From positions 868,001 through 932,000 of the forward strand of contig JANQOQ010000006.1 in NCBI GenBank assembly GCA_028285755.1: a stretch of DNA of 64,000 bases, given 5' to 3'. The notes beneath the pieces were generated by a model, which was given only the letters and a program-made list of their open reading frames with translations, did no database searches and had not been told where the DNA came from. Within the stretch, counting starts at the first letter, position 1; every line of letters starts with the position of its first letter. This document shows, in pieces, positions 18,928 to 28,324 of this stretch. The position numbers and the translations under genes were made by a program. This stretch comes from Puniceicoccaceae bacterium (lineage in GTDB: Bacteria > Verrucomicrobiota > Verrucomicrobiia > Opitutales > JAFGAQ01).

Positions 18928-19013
18928 GCGGAGTATTATATTTTTTTATTATACGGCAGACATTGCACAGACAAACTACATTTTCACTTAAACAACTAGC
19001 TGTACTAATAGTT

Positions 19014-19040
19014 GACCCCAAAATCAGCATTACTCACTAG
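19014..19040 (-). promoter_or_regulatory. ECF sigma promoter of the sigma/fecR operon
   Basis: CTAGTGAGT (19040-19032) and GTC (19016-19014) are separated by 15 bases on the minus strand, as at three other genes. The spacer sequence differs from the 15515 and 17113 copies, so the conservation is limited to the two boxes and supports a real sigma site. Confidence 0.7.
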
Positions 19041-19185
19041 TCAAACTCCCAAAAAAGCTATAATTGAACTGCCCCCGCTGTGATACAAAAAATATCATGA
19101 GCACACCCAATAGTATGCTCCTAGGCTAAATGCGTATGTCCGCGGCAATGCCTCACAGAAAACCCGCTCAAAAAGTTATCTGACC

Positions 19186-20583
19186 CTACTTCCAGCTGAG
19201 TCGGGGTTCATTAAGAAATTGCTCTACGTAATTCTTTAATCGGGAAGCGATCTCAGGATGCTCTTCCAAAAGATTTTTCACCTCACGGGGATCGTTTTCA
19301 AGATGGAACAACTCGACAGGTTCAGTTTCGTTAAGCAGCAGCTTCCACAGTCCGTCATACGCAACCGTAGTTGCGTAGGGCTTGGGCTTGGGATAATGCC
19401 GCTGCATCTGCCTGTATAGATCCAGTTGCCAGAGCAAGACGCCTCGCTCGATCCATTCCTGATTGACTAAATTGGGCAACAAGCTGATTCCGTCCAACTC
19501 AAGGCTTTCGTAAGAAATCCCAACAGCTTCACAGAGTGTCGGTAACAAGTCAGTATGGTGTCCGGTCTGGAAAGAGACCTCCGCTTCGGGAATATGGCCC
19601 GGCCAGACTGCAAAAAACGGAACCCTTATGCCTCCCTCGTGCAGATCCGTTTTACCTCCCTTGAATGGACCCACCTCCGGTTCCCAGGCAGCTCCGTTAT
19701 CAGACGTAAAAATGATTAATGTATTTTCATACAACCCCAGTTTCTTAAGTGCTTTTATCATACGCCCTACATTTTCATCCAGATGCGAAACCATGGAGCG
19801 AAAGTATAGCTGGTCCCCGGTAGCGCCCATTTTCGCGTACTTGCTGAGATGGGGTTCAGGTGCGGGTTCATAGGGAGTGTGTGGTACATCAAACCACAAA
19901 TTCAGATAAAACGGCGTGTCTTCTGCCTTCCATTTTTTGAAAAGTCGAATGGATTCATCCACTTTGATATCAGTCCAATGCCGAGGGTCTTCGGGAGCAC
20001 GCCTATCATTGCGCACCATGTATTTGCCCCCTTCACGGTAAAGCTTGCGCTCCTGAATGATCGATGCACGCGGGGGATCACCCTCAATACTCGTTAGCGA
20101 ATGCTCGAAACCATGTTGCAATGGCCCGGGGTTGGCTTCCTTGCCAGTGCTTCGTGCTTCAAAGTCCTTTATGCGCATACCGCCCAGGTGCCATTTACCG
20201 ATATGAGCGGTTGCATACCCTTTCTCTTTGAGTAATTCAGGAAGAGTCACCGAGTCTGGATGTAAATATTCGTCGCGGTCTGAAAAGTGTCGCGTAATCC
20301 CAAAACGTAGAGGATAGCGCCCCGTAAGAATGGCAGCCCTGCTCGGAGTACAAACCGCAGATGCTGAATAAAATCGAGTGAAGCGCGTGCCTTGATGGGC
20401 AAGAGCATCGATATTTGGTGTGTGCACCGCATGGCCCCCATAACACGTTAGGTCTCCATAGCCCATATCATCCGTAAGCATCAAAATGATGTTTGGAGGT
20501 CGGTTCTCAGCATTAGCCGAGAACACGCTTACAAATATGACACAAGTAAATATAAGACTATTTTTCCGAAGCTTCTCTTTCAT
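19186..20583 (-). CDS. Sulfatase (formylglycine type), exported
   Basis: Type I sulfatase, 465 residues, with a signal peptide to about residue 25 (FSANA). The metal site begins NIILMLTDDMGYGD (Asp38, Asp39). The modification motif is SAVCTPSRAAILTGRYP with Cys78; IGKWHLGG, TSDNGA and EGGIRVPFFAVWPG also match. It should remove sulfate esters from the glycan handled by the neighbouring receptor. It is transcribed on the minus strand towards the sigma gene, from its own ECF-type promoter at 20657-20683, leaving a leader of about 70 bases. The maturase for formylglycine is not encoded here. Confidence 0.93.
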   Translation of the reverse strand: MKEKLRKNSLIFTCVIFVSVFSANAENRPPNIILMLTDDMGYGDLTCYGGHAVHTPNIDALAHQGTRFTRFYSASAVCTPSRAAILTGRYPLRFGITRHFSDRDEYLHPDSVTLPELLKEKGYATAHIGKWHLGGMRIKDFEARSTGKEANPGPLQHGFEHSLTSIEGDPPRASIIQERKLYREGGKYMVRNDRRAPEDPRHWTDIKVDESIRLFKKWKAEDTPFYLNLWFDVPHTPYEPAPEPHLSKYAKMGATGDQLYFRSMVSHLDENVGRMIKALKKLGLYENTLIIFTSDNGAAWEPEVGPFKGGKTDLHEGGIRVPFFAVWPGHIPEAEVSFQTGHHTDLLPTLCEAVGISYESLELDGISLLPNLVNQEWIERGVLLWQLDLYRQMQRHYPKPKPYATTVAYDGLWKLLLNETEPVELFHLENDPREVKNLLEEHPEIASRLKNYVEQFLNEPRLSWK

Positions 20584-20656
20584 TTTTTTAATATGGGGCG
20601 AACCTTACACAAGCATACTGTATTTAACTTTGAGCGCTTACCCATGTTATTATACA

Positions 20657-20683
20657 GACCTCAAAACTTAGTTTACTCACTAG
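20657..20683 (-). promoter_or_regulatory. ECF sigma promoter of the sulfatase gene
   Basis: CTAGTGAGT (20683-20675), 15 bases, GTC (20659-20657) on the minus strand. This is the fourth member of the set and is not part of the 50-base duplication. Confidence 0.68.
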
Positions 20684-20699
20684 AGACCATTTTGATAAA

Positions 20700-21463
20700 T
20701 ATTACAAAGGGGTAGAGCTTACCTAAATTCCAAGCATAGCTGGCATGCTTCCGGGTGATGAGCTGACACAAATAATAGAGGGTATCTCATAAATACGAAG
20801 TGGACATGCTGCGTGTTTTCACCCTTTTTGCCGCATCCCTTTGGGACAAAGCACTTTACGGATAGGGGGAATTCATCCTACCTACTAAGCTACGCTAATA
20901 CTTGTTTGTGAATATGTTGTATCATTTTCAAATTCACATGGACAGATAAAGGGACACAGTCAACCCCAGCAGTTTAGCACTTTAAGTAGAGTATCTTAGA
21001 TTATGATTTCAAAAAACTAGAGCTGTATCTGCCACATTTTGTCCCTTGTTAATCGTAAGTTGTTGATTATCAGGCACCCACTATTTGAACCCGACTGTGC
21101 AAGGTCATAATAGTACATATTTCTTAAGCAGCTTATTATCAACGGCTTTTAAATTATGCCTGATTTTTACAATTGCCGTAAAATACCGTAAAATAGTCTA
21201 AAATAACGAGATTTTGTCCCTTTTTTGTCCCCTATAGTAGGCCTCAAAACAAGTTGGGAAGTCCTTTAAGGTTCAGTTACTATATTGAGCCCAGTATCGC
21301 GAGGGTCATTTCCGTTCTCTTTTTAAACGTCGTGCGAAATACTGTGGATGCTCGAATCCAAAACCGTAGGCAAAAGTTACTACAATCGCATCGGATTGTC
21401 GTTTAAATTACATACTTCTCTTTGACCCGTATTCAGGACGGGGCCAAAACTCCCGCAAATTCA
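20700..21463. other. Intergenic stretch with recombination-site-like repeats, no gene
   Basis: No supported gene is seen. It contains one arm of a long direct repeat (21036-21104, partner at 29073-29139) and three short tandem copies of (CC)GTAAAATA/GTCTAAAATA at about 21178-21203, followed by two TTTTGTCCC strings. This has the look of an old integrase attachment region. Confidence 0.45.
21036..21104. repeat. Left copy of imperfect direct repeat flanking the second sigma/TonB cluster
   Basis: Shares TTTTGTC, AATCGTAAGT, TTGATTATCAGGC, CCC and CTATTTGAACCC in the same order with 29073-29139. The TTGAACCC part resembles a tRNA T-loop, as often found at integrase cores. Confidence 0.6.
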
Positions 21464-22999
21464 TTAATTGCTGCGAAAATACTTGGATGGATCATAATCT
21501 GGATTTGCTTTGAGCGGAAACGGCGCACCTGTGAGAGCCCGTTTCTTTTCCAGTTCTTTATAAAGCAATTTCACGATTTCGGGCTGCTCAGTCGCGATAT
21601 TGCGGGTTTCTCCGATGTCTATGGATAGATCATAGAGTTCCAGCTCATCTCTCTCAAAAAACTCGATCAACTTGTAATTACCACGCCTCACGGCATTCAC
21701 GGGAGTGGTTCTCCAGGCAGGAAAAAGGTTGCTTGGATGAGGCTCGACGGCTCGCTGTTGTTTGATTTCACCGTCAGCAGTTAAATGTAGTTTATGGGTG
21801 ATGCCATCGCGCTCATATCTTTGCCAGTTATAGCTGTCCAAATAGACCGGTACATACCAAAAGAGCGTGCGATTGATGAGTGAAGGGTCAGTCCCCTTTA
21901 ACAATAGATCTTTTAAGCTTCGACCATCGCTGGTGTAAGCTTGCAAATCTGCTCCCGCGATATCCAGAAAAGTCGGATAGATGTCCGTACCGTTAACCGG
22001 TATATCATAAGTGGCGGGCTGCTTGATTTTAGCAGGCCACTGCAAAAAAAGGGGCACTCGGATACCGCCTTCATAGATCGTTCCCTTACTTGCTCGCAAC
22101 GGCTCGTTTGTTGTCGCCAGTGCATAGCCGCCGTTATCTGAATAAAAAAGAATAAGGGTATTCTCACGAAGATCGTTCTGTTCCAAGGACTCCAATATCC
22201 TCCCAAAACTCTCATCGAGACTATGCATCATTGCTGCATATGTCTCATCATAACCCCCCCGGGGATTGTGTTTGCTTTTATAATAATCAACGAGCTCAGG
22301 CTTTGCCTCAATGGGTGTATGGGGCGCAAAATGGGATAAATACAGAAAGAAGGGTTCATCCTTGTAGTCTACAATAAACTCTATAGCTTCATCAGTGAGG
22401 CGATCCGTTAAATATTCTCCTTTGGGTCCATCTTCGATATCCGGATTGTTGTAAGGGCTAAAGAATGAGGGTGGTTTAGATATACGATTACCCCCTACAT
22501 TAACATCAAAACCATGCGCCAGTGGGCCGTCTTCGTCGCGCCCAAGATGCCATTTACCGATATGTGCGGCTCTATAGCCCAATGTTTTTAATACTTCAGG
22601 AAATGTGTTCACACTAGGATTCAGCACACGCTTTTGTTCGGGGGGGATCAACTTTCGTGACCAATCCGGTCCTCGGGCTGCCGAAGCGGGGATGTAAATC
22701 TGGTGCCGGGGCGCATAATGCCCGGTCATTAGGCTTGCACGGCTTGGACTGCAGAAGGGTGCATTCGCATAAGCACTGGTAAAGACAACCCCCTCGCGTG
22801 CAAATCGATCAATATGGGGAGTTTCATAGAATGGATTCCCATGATACCCGACATCCATCCAGCCCAGGTCATCACAGTAAAAAAGTATGATATTGGGTGG
22901 AGCATTGTCGGCTTGTGTTTGAAAGGTAAAGCCGCACCAAATACCTACAAAGCAAAGTAGATTTATCAAAGGCTTAATGATAATTTTAAAATGAAACAT
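21464..22999 (-). CDS. Sulfatase (formylglycine type), exported
   Basis: Type I sulfatase of about 511 residues. The start at 22999 gives a normal signal peptide (MFHFKIIIKPLINLLCFVG); a GTG at 23032 lies inside a hairpin and is less likely. The metal site is NIILFYCDDLGWMDVG, the modification motif FCSPSRASLMTGHYAPRH, and IGKWHLGRDEDGP, YSDNGGYA and EGGIRVPLFLQWP complete the family pattern. It is the last gene of the second sigma, FecR, STN, TonB cluster and should act on the ligand of that receptor, probably a sulfated polysaccharide. A 12-base hairpin between receptor and sulfatase may set their expression ratio. Confidence 0.93.
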   Translation of the reverse strand: MFHFKIIIKPLINLLCFVGIWCGFTFQTQADNAPPNIILFYCDDLGWMDVGYHGNPFYETPHIDRFAREGVVFTSAYANAPFCSPSRASLMTGHYAPRHQIYIPASAARGPDWSRKLIPPEQKRVLNPSVNTFPEVLKTLGYRAAHIGKWHLGRDEDGPLAHGFDVNVGGNRISKPPSFFSPYNNPDIEDGPKGEYLTDRLTDEAIEFIVDYKDEPFFLYLSHFAPHTPIEAKPELVDYYKSKHNPRGGYDETYAAMMHSLDESFGRILESLEQNDLRENTLILFYSDNGGYALATTNEPLRASKGTIYEGGIRVPLFLQWPAKIKQPATYDIPVNGTDIYPTFLDIAGADLQAYTSDGRSLKDLLLKGTDPSLINRTLFWYVPVYLDSYNWQRYERDGITHKLHLTADGEIKQQRAVEPHPSNLFPAWRTTPVNAVRRGNYKLIEFFERDELELYDLSIDIGETRNIATEQPEIVKLLYKELEKKRALTGAPFPLKANPDYDPSKYFRSN

Positions 23000-23022
23000 A
23001 TCTTTTGATCTATAATAGATGC

Positions 23023-23051
23023 GCAGGAGCACGCGCTAAGCGTGCTCCTGC
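23023..23051 (-). promoter_or_regulatory. Perfect hairpin between TonB receptor and sulfatase genes
   Basis: GCAGGAGCACGC (23023-23034) pairs perfectly with 23040-23051 around a five-base loop. No T-run follows, so it is not a classical terminator; it could be an RNA-processing or stability element within the operon. Confidence 0.5.
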
Positions 23052-23087
23052 CATCTTGTTTACTCGTTTAAGTAGAAGGAAAACGCA

Positions 23088-26000
23088 TTAGAAAGTGAAA
23101 GAACTGCGAAGCTCCCAAGTGAGCGGATTAACGATACGCGCCGCATATACCGCTCCATTGGGGTTAGCAGCGACGGGGATCAAATCATCATCATCCAACA
23201 GGTTGCGAATGTTCAGCTGAATTTTCCAGTTCACCTTTTCATCCATAATCGGACGGGTATAGCCTACCCACACATCAATGTTGTCTTCGGTTGGTCCAAA
23301 GAAAGGGGCATTGATATCGGGTATCAGAGTACCGTCTGCAGCTTCCTTGAACTCATAGCCGATTGCAGCTTTGTCCTGCCAACGATAAGCGCCGCCGACG
23401 TTTATGCCTGCCAAGCTTCCTTCATCAAACTTGTAGTTGGTAATGAAGTTATACCGCCACTCCCGCAACTCCTGCGCGAGTTGACCATCAAGCTCGGTAA
23501 TGGCTGAGAAATTTGCCAATGCACGGTCTGCCTGTGCAGCCGCGAGTGCAGCTTCTCCGGGGGCATCAAACTGCGGGAAGGCCGCATTGGGTCCACCCGT
23601 CGCGAATAACTCAATAATGCCAAACTCCTGACCATTTACGTTTACAGTTGTTTCCTCGAAGTACCGCTGTAACGTCTGAGCCGAATTATTATTCGTGGCT
23701 TCCTGTCTTGCGGCATTAAATGCAATTGTCCAATTAGGCGTAGGATTGTAGACTGCTTCCAGCTCAAATCCTTCAGCTACCCGATCAAACGTCCTCACAA
23801 AGCCCGGCAGACCTGTAGCCACATTGCCGACCGGATCATAGTTAACGAGATCCAAATATTCTTGAGGAAGTGGAATCAGTTCCTGATCTCCTACCCCATC
23901 ACCATTGGTATCGATTTCCGGTAAACCATCCCCATCTTCATCAAACGAGCGAATACCAATCATGCTGCGAGCATTAATCAGCAAAGATGCCGGAGTCGTC
24001 AGCCCAGGACCTGAATCAAAGGTCAGAAAGTTCTGGGAAGACTCATACCAATTGGCTTTAAGATACAATTTATTATCAAAGAGTGTAAGCGAAAAGCCGT
24101 AGTCTTTGGTTTCTCCCTTGGGAGCCGGCACGCTTTCGCCAAATGCATTTACGCGTCCGGCACCCAGTGTGAAATTCTCGGACTCATTATAGTGGAATCG
24201 TAAATCATCCACATAGGGCACCTTCTCCATCCATCCAAAAGGAACAGCGGCTACGAGACCGTAGGAGAAAATGGAACTTTCCTCAATATCAGCCTCAGTG
24301 GCATAGTCCACTGAGAAGTGCTCTTCCTGCCAAAGCAAGAGGTCTAAATCCGTACGAAAAGGGGAATTACCCCCACCCAGTTCAGGGCTTTGAACAGCTC
24401 GCAATGTGGATATTTCATCCTCACGCCAGGCAAAGGTGCCGATCAAGTTACGATTGAGCAAGAAACTCTGTAATACCAATACAGCTGACTCAATTTCGAT
24501 AAGATCCTTATTGGCAGACCTCCATATCTCCTCATCAACCGTTACGGTCTCAACATGGAACCCATCGTCACGATCTCCATCTTGGGAGACTAAAAACCTT
24601 CCCGATCCACGGGTAGCCGCATTAGGCACCTGCAGTGCTTGTATACCAGGGATATTCGCACCCGCTGCAACACTCTGATTTTCGAGTGAACCTCCGAGAT
24701 AGTGCATTTTACTAAATGCATTGCGGTGGTTATCAGTTCTACGAACAGGCGGAACACTACGACCCCATGTATAATCAATTCCCGTGGAGAATGGCCGACC
24801 TCCACGCTGTTCTGAATATTGTTCGGTATCCGAATAACTGAAAGTGATCAAATGATCCCCAAGCCATTTTACTAAACCGTCTCTCTCGGAGAATTTAAGA
24901 TCGTAGAATGCAGTAAGCCTATAAACCTCATCCTCATCTCTACTGTATCCGATATAACCCTCGTCCGCGATAAAGGGGCGACCAAAGTTGGCATTGGGGG
25001 TGCCATCCATGAGGACAGTATTGACATCTATGGACAATTTAAGGTTAAAGCCGCTGCCAAGCATACCCCAGTTTTCTGATTCCCTTAATTGGTTATCATA
25101 AGCAAACTCAATGCCTGCATTTCCATTCAGAAACAACTGTTCAACGGTGAAATTAAATGCCTCAAAATCAAGTCCCTCGCCCTTATTGGGCCCGTCTATC
25201 AAAACATTATTGAAGTCAAATATAGAAGGATCCATTACCACCGGGGACTGATACAAATTATGTATGGCAGTGGGTACTCCCAAGCCATTCAGGGTATGGC
25301 GTAGGTTTGCCGTAGTCCAGTGGACACCTGTGCCCAGGCGCTGCTCAGCCTGGCTGAATATCTTATTACTCAAAGTGTTTTGCCTGCCAATAATGTTTTC
25401 TCCGTAGCGGGATGAAGAAACATCACCCGGCACGGAGGAGTTATGGTCAGGAAAGATAATATGCACTCCACGGCCTGTAGCCTGCGTGGGTCGCAGAGTT
25501 GCCCGTGAGATCGCATCGAGCCCACCCCAATCCCGGGTGTTGGTTACAGAAGCATCCACCCGGATTGCCTGCGGGCCGGGATGGACAAAACCCGCCTCTT
25601 CATAGAACTGGCTATAGTCATCCGTCCATCCGACAAACCAAGGGGTAACTTTGTCTGTGGGGGGGAGTATACGAGGATTGTTCGATGAGATGCTCCCATA
25701 CTCAAAATTCACACGAACGGTCGTGGCGTCCAGAAAATCGGAATCTTCGAAAAACTCGGTCGTATAGGTTGTGGTTGCAAAAATGCGTTTATCTCTGCGA
25801 AAAGCCGGGTCTTGCCTGTATTTATTATCGTCGTATAATCCAATGGCACGAATTGCCAATTTATCTTCGATAATTTGCCGGTTGACATCCAACACAGATC
25901 GCTTCGAGCCAAAACTCCCGATTGCCCCGGATATAACCGTTTCATCGTTAAAATTGGCAACTTTTAATGTGTTATTGATAATTCCAGCCGGACTACCAAG

Positions 26001-26933
26001 CCCGAACAGGGCCGCATTTGCCCCTCGGTTAATTTCAACCCTTTGGGTATTATAAGAATCAAACGGGATACCGGTTTCAAAAAAGTTGCGGGTTAGATCA
26101 GCAGGAGCCAGACCTCGTAGGCGTTGCTGAGAATTAACACTGCGAACCGCACGTTGGTCACTGGCTTCATCATTGCCGGTAAGGTCAGAAAGGGACACAT
26201 TGCCCCCCAGGCCGGCCACCTCAGTGTTGGTTGTGTACACCAATAATTCTGCGACATTGTCAGAACCTGTATCCTCTAAAAACTCTTCGGTAATCACGGA
26301 AATAGATGTAGCAATATCCGATAGGTTCGTTTTTATGCGTGTGCCCGCCAAAGTAGATGTGGCAAGGTAACCGATATCTTCTTCGGTTTCGATGACAAAG
26401 GGACTCAAGAGATAGATATCTTCATCCTCAGTCAAGTTCTGAGCGTTCACTGCTGTGGGTGCCACAACAGTAAAGGCGCTCGCCAGGCCTGCTAGCCACT
26501 TGACTAGCCTGCTTTCATTTGTTTTTCTATTCATTAGTTTTTTTTCACTAGGGTTTGTGTTTGCGGTTACCGGGTTGCCCCCCGATAGTCCGCTAGAAAG
26601 ATTTGAAGTTACCGCTTCAGGATCGAGGACGACCGCAAACGCACCCGTCTCCTCATCCTCCTTAATCACAAGATTTGTGTCTTTCAAAAGTTGCTCCAAT
26701 GCCTCTCGGGAGCTAAAATTGCCAAAAACCGGATTGGTTTTAATATCTTTAAGGTCCTCAAAATGGTATATGAGGCCCTTTTGTGATTGCTTGCCAAATT
26801 CCTTAATCGTTTCTGATGCAATCCCTGCTTCAATTGAGAATTCAATAGCATAAGCACTCAAACCGACGAATAGGCATTGAATAAATGCTATTCGTCGACT
26901 GATATTTTTGAAGCTATTTAGATGAGGGTGCAC
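23088..26933 (-). CDS. TonB-dependent receptor with STN domain (second system)
   Basis: Outer-membrane importer of the signalling type, 1281 residues. A signal peptide (about 13-29, LFVGLSAYA) precedes an STN domain at 30-103 (FSIEAGIASETIKEFGKQS, TGAFAVVL). A second signal-like segment follows at about 134-164 (MNRK, WLAGLASAFTVVAPTAVNA). The YLLSPFVIET motif is at 174-183, then the plug (IKTNLSDIATSISVITEEFLEDTG in parts, INRGANAALFGLGSPAGII) and a barrel ending RSSFTF. The ATG overlaps the stop of the small STN protein gene, so translation is coupled. It belongs to one minus-strand operon running from the sigma gene to the sulfatase. Confidence 0.9.
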   Translation of the reverse strand: MHPHLNSFKNISRRIAFIQCLFVGLSAYAIEFSIEAGIASETIKEFGKQSQKGLIYHFEDLKDIKTNPVFGNFSSREALEQLLKDTNLVIKEDEETGAFAVVLDPEAVTSNLSSGLSGGNPVTANTNPSEKKLMNRKTNESRLVKWLAGLASAFTVVAPTAVNAQNLTEDEDIYLLSPFVIETEEDIGYLATSTLAGTRIKTNLSDIATSISVITEEFLEDTGSDNVAELLVYTTNTEVAGLGGNVSLSDLTGNDEASDQRAVRSVNSQQRLRGLAPADLTRNFFETGIPFDSYNTQRVEINRGANAALFGLGSPAGIINNTLKVANFNDETVISGAIGSFGSKRSVLDVNRQIIEDKLAIRAIGLYDDNKYRQDPAFRRDKRIFATTTYTTEFFEDSDFLDATTVRVNFEYGSISSNNPRILPPTDKVTPWFVGWTDDYSQFYEEAGFVHPGPQAIRVDASVTNTRDWGGLDAISRATLRPTQATGRGVHIIFPDHNSSVPGDVSSSRYGENIIGRQNTLSNKIFSQAEQRLGTGVHWTTANLRHTLNGLGVPTAIHNLYQSPVVMDPSIFDFNNVLIDGPNKGEGLDFEAFNFTVEQLFLNGNAGIEFAYDNQLRESENWGMLGSGFNLKLSIDVNTVLMDGTPNANFGRPFIADEGYIGYSRDEDEVYRLTAFYDLKFSERDGLVKWLGDHLITFSYSDTEQYSEQRGGRPFSTGIDYTWGRSVPPVRRTDNHRNAFSKMHYLGGSLENQSVAAGANIPGIQALQVPNAATRGSGRFLVSQDGDRDDGFHVETVTVDEEIWRSANKDLIEIESAVLVLQSFLLNRNLIGTFAWREDEISTLRAVQSPELGGGNSPFRTDLDLLLWQEEHFSVDYATEADIEESSIFSYGLVAAVPFGWMEKVPYVDDLRFHYNESENFTLGAGRVNAFGESVPAPKGETKDYGFSLTLFDNKLYLKANWYESSQNFLTFDSGPGLTTPASLLINARSMIGIRSFDEDGDGLPEIDTNGDGVGDQELIPLPQEYLDLVNYDPVGNVATGLPGFVRTFDRVAEGFELEAVYNPTPNWTIAFNAARQEATNNNSAQTLQRYFEETTVNVNGQEFGIIELFATGGPNAAFPQFDAPGEAALAAAQADRALANFSAITELDGQLAQELREWRYNFITNYKFDEGSLAGINVGGAYRWQDKAAIGYEFKEAADGTLIPDINAPFFGPTEDNIDVWVGYTRPIMDEKVNWKIQLNIRNLLDDDDLIPVAANPNGAVYAARIVNPLTWELRSSFTF

Positions 26934-27256
26934 TAAATTTTAGAATCGGGGTAATAAACGGCTATAGCATTTGTTTCTCTATCATGGATAAAAACCAGGC
27001 CAGTACCTGAGATCATTTTTTTGAGAGCTGTCAGGCTTGGCATAGTTCCATGTACACTATTGGTTATAATTTTTTTAAGATCCTTCTCATTAATCAAAAT
27101 TTCTACACGTGCTTGATCGGCAAACTGCTTGAGCGTTTCGCTCGCCTCTCCTGCCCTAATATCAAATGCGTAATGTTCTTTCTTTGAACAAGATACGTAA
27201 CTTAAAATGACTAAAATACATATGAGCTTAACCCATTTATGGATTACAGAATTCAT
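26933..27256 (-). CDS. Stand-alone STN-domain protein
   Basis: Short exported protein (107 residues) made of a signal sequence (about 8-23, LICILVILSYVSC) and one STN/secretin-N domain (YAFDIRAGEASETLKQFADQA, then LTALKKMISGTGL and NAIAVYY). In signalling receptors this domain sits on the receptor and touches FecR; here a free copy lies between fecR and a receptor that already has its own STN domain. The Cys at the end of the hydrophobic run is not in a good lipobox. A decoy or extra sensor role is inference; it could also be a remnant of a duplicated receptor gene. Confidence 0.7.
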   Translation of the reverse strand: MNSVIHKWVKLICILVILSYVSCSKKEHYAFDIRAGEASETLKQFADQARVEILINEKDLKKIITNSVHGTMPSLTALKKMISGTGLVFIHDRETNAIAVYYPDSKI

Positions 27257-27259
27257 TGT

Positions 27260-28324
27260 CTACTTTGAATGAATTCTGTTATTTTCAAAAAGATAGATCG
27301 TCCCATCTTCGCCCCACTCCGCGTGTATATTCAGACTCGATTGCAGGAGTCGTATAAATCCATTTACATTGTCAGACCAGAACATGGTAGACAGGCGTTC
27401 TGTCCGAATGGATTCATCAATGATGCGCATTTTCACCGAATTGCGACGATTGAATTCGTCAATGATATCCCCTAAATATACATCTTCGAACTCGATAAAT
27501 TTGGGTTGCCAAATAAGCGCTTCTTCGACCTTTACAGGATCTAGCTTCTCCACAACTGCGATTGATGCAGAGCTTGCTAGGTCATAGGTTGCCATGTGGT
27601 TTTCTTCAACCAATGTCTCATTGGAAGTCTCTTCAAATTCATGGCCTAAGTCGGACTGCAAGGCTACCGTACCTTCAGAAACGATCACCTCTATTTGCTC
27701 GCTTCCTGTGCGTATATTAAACACGGTTCCAACAGCCCGAACGCGAATACCAGAAACTTCAACAACGAACGGAAGTTGGTCGTTACGGGCTACTATGAAA
27801 TTTGCTTCACCACTAAGCAATTTTACTAGTCTGATTTCATCCGAATATTCAACACTTACAAGTGAGCCACGATTAAGCTGGATTTGACTGCCATCTTCAA
27901 GATCCAGGGAATCTATGCGCTCTACCAGAATATTGTCCGTATTGCGCACGTATCTCACTTCACTTTTAGTGAGCTGCTGAAATAATATAACGCTAAACGA
28001 TAACAGGAGCAATGCTGCCATTGCACTCAAAACCCGCCAATGATTCCAAATGGATGCGCCGCTCGGCTTCGATTGATCGTGAACTAATAAGCTGGGATCT
28101 TCTTTCGAACTGTATACAACATGAAATCCTGCCAGGCGATCTAAGTCATCCCAATTTTGTTGAAACTCATTAAATACAGCCTGGTGTTTAGGAGATTCCT
28201 CTAACCACCGCTTGAGCTCTTCCTTCCCAGCATCAGATAGCCCGCGATCCAATCTCGCAATCCATTCAGATGCAGCAACATCAATTTCGGACGGCTCATG
28301 ATTTCTATTCTCTTTCTTGGTCAT
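27260..28324 (-). CDS. FecR-family anti-sigma factor (second system)
   Basis: Inner-membrane anti-sigma protein, 354 residues. Its N-terminal domain (ASEWIARLDRGLSDAGKEELKRWLEE) binds the sigma factor. A membrane segment spans about 90-112 (WRVLSAMAALLLLSFSVILF). The periplasmic FecR domain follows (DLEDGSQIQLNRGSLVSVEY, LLSGEANFIV, RAVGTVFNIR, VSEGTVAL), then a C-terminal STN-like part (DVYLGDIIDEFNRRNS). The ATG overlaps the sigma stop by four bases, giving tight coupling. Confidence 0.93.
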   Translation of the reverse strand: MTKKENRNHEPSEIDVAASEWIARLDRGLSDAGKEELKRWLEESPKHQAVFNEFQQNWDDLDRLAGFHVVYSSKEDPSLLVHDQSKPSGASIWNHWRVLSAMAALLLLSFSVILFQQLTKSEVRYVRNTDNILVERIDSLDLEDGSQIQLNRGSLVSVEYSDEIRLVKLLSGEANFIVARNDQLPFVVEVSGIRVRAVGTVFNIRTGSEQIEVIVSEGTVALQSDLGHEFEETSNETLVEENHMATYDLASSASIAVVEKLDPVKVEEALIWQPKFIEFEDVYLGDIIDEFNRRNSVKMRIIDESIRTERLSTMFWSDNVNGFIRLLQSSLNIHAEWGEDGTIYLFENNRIHSK

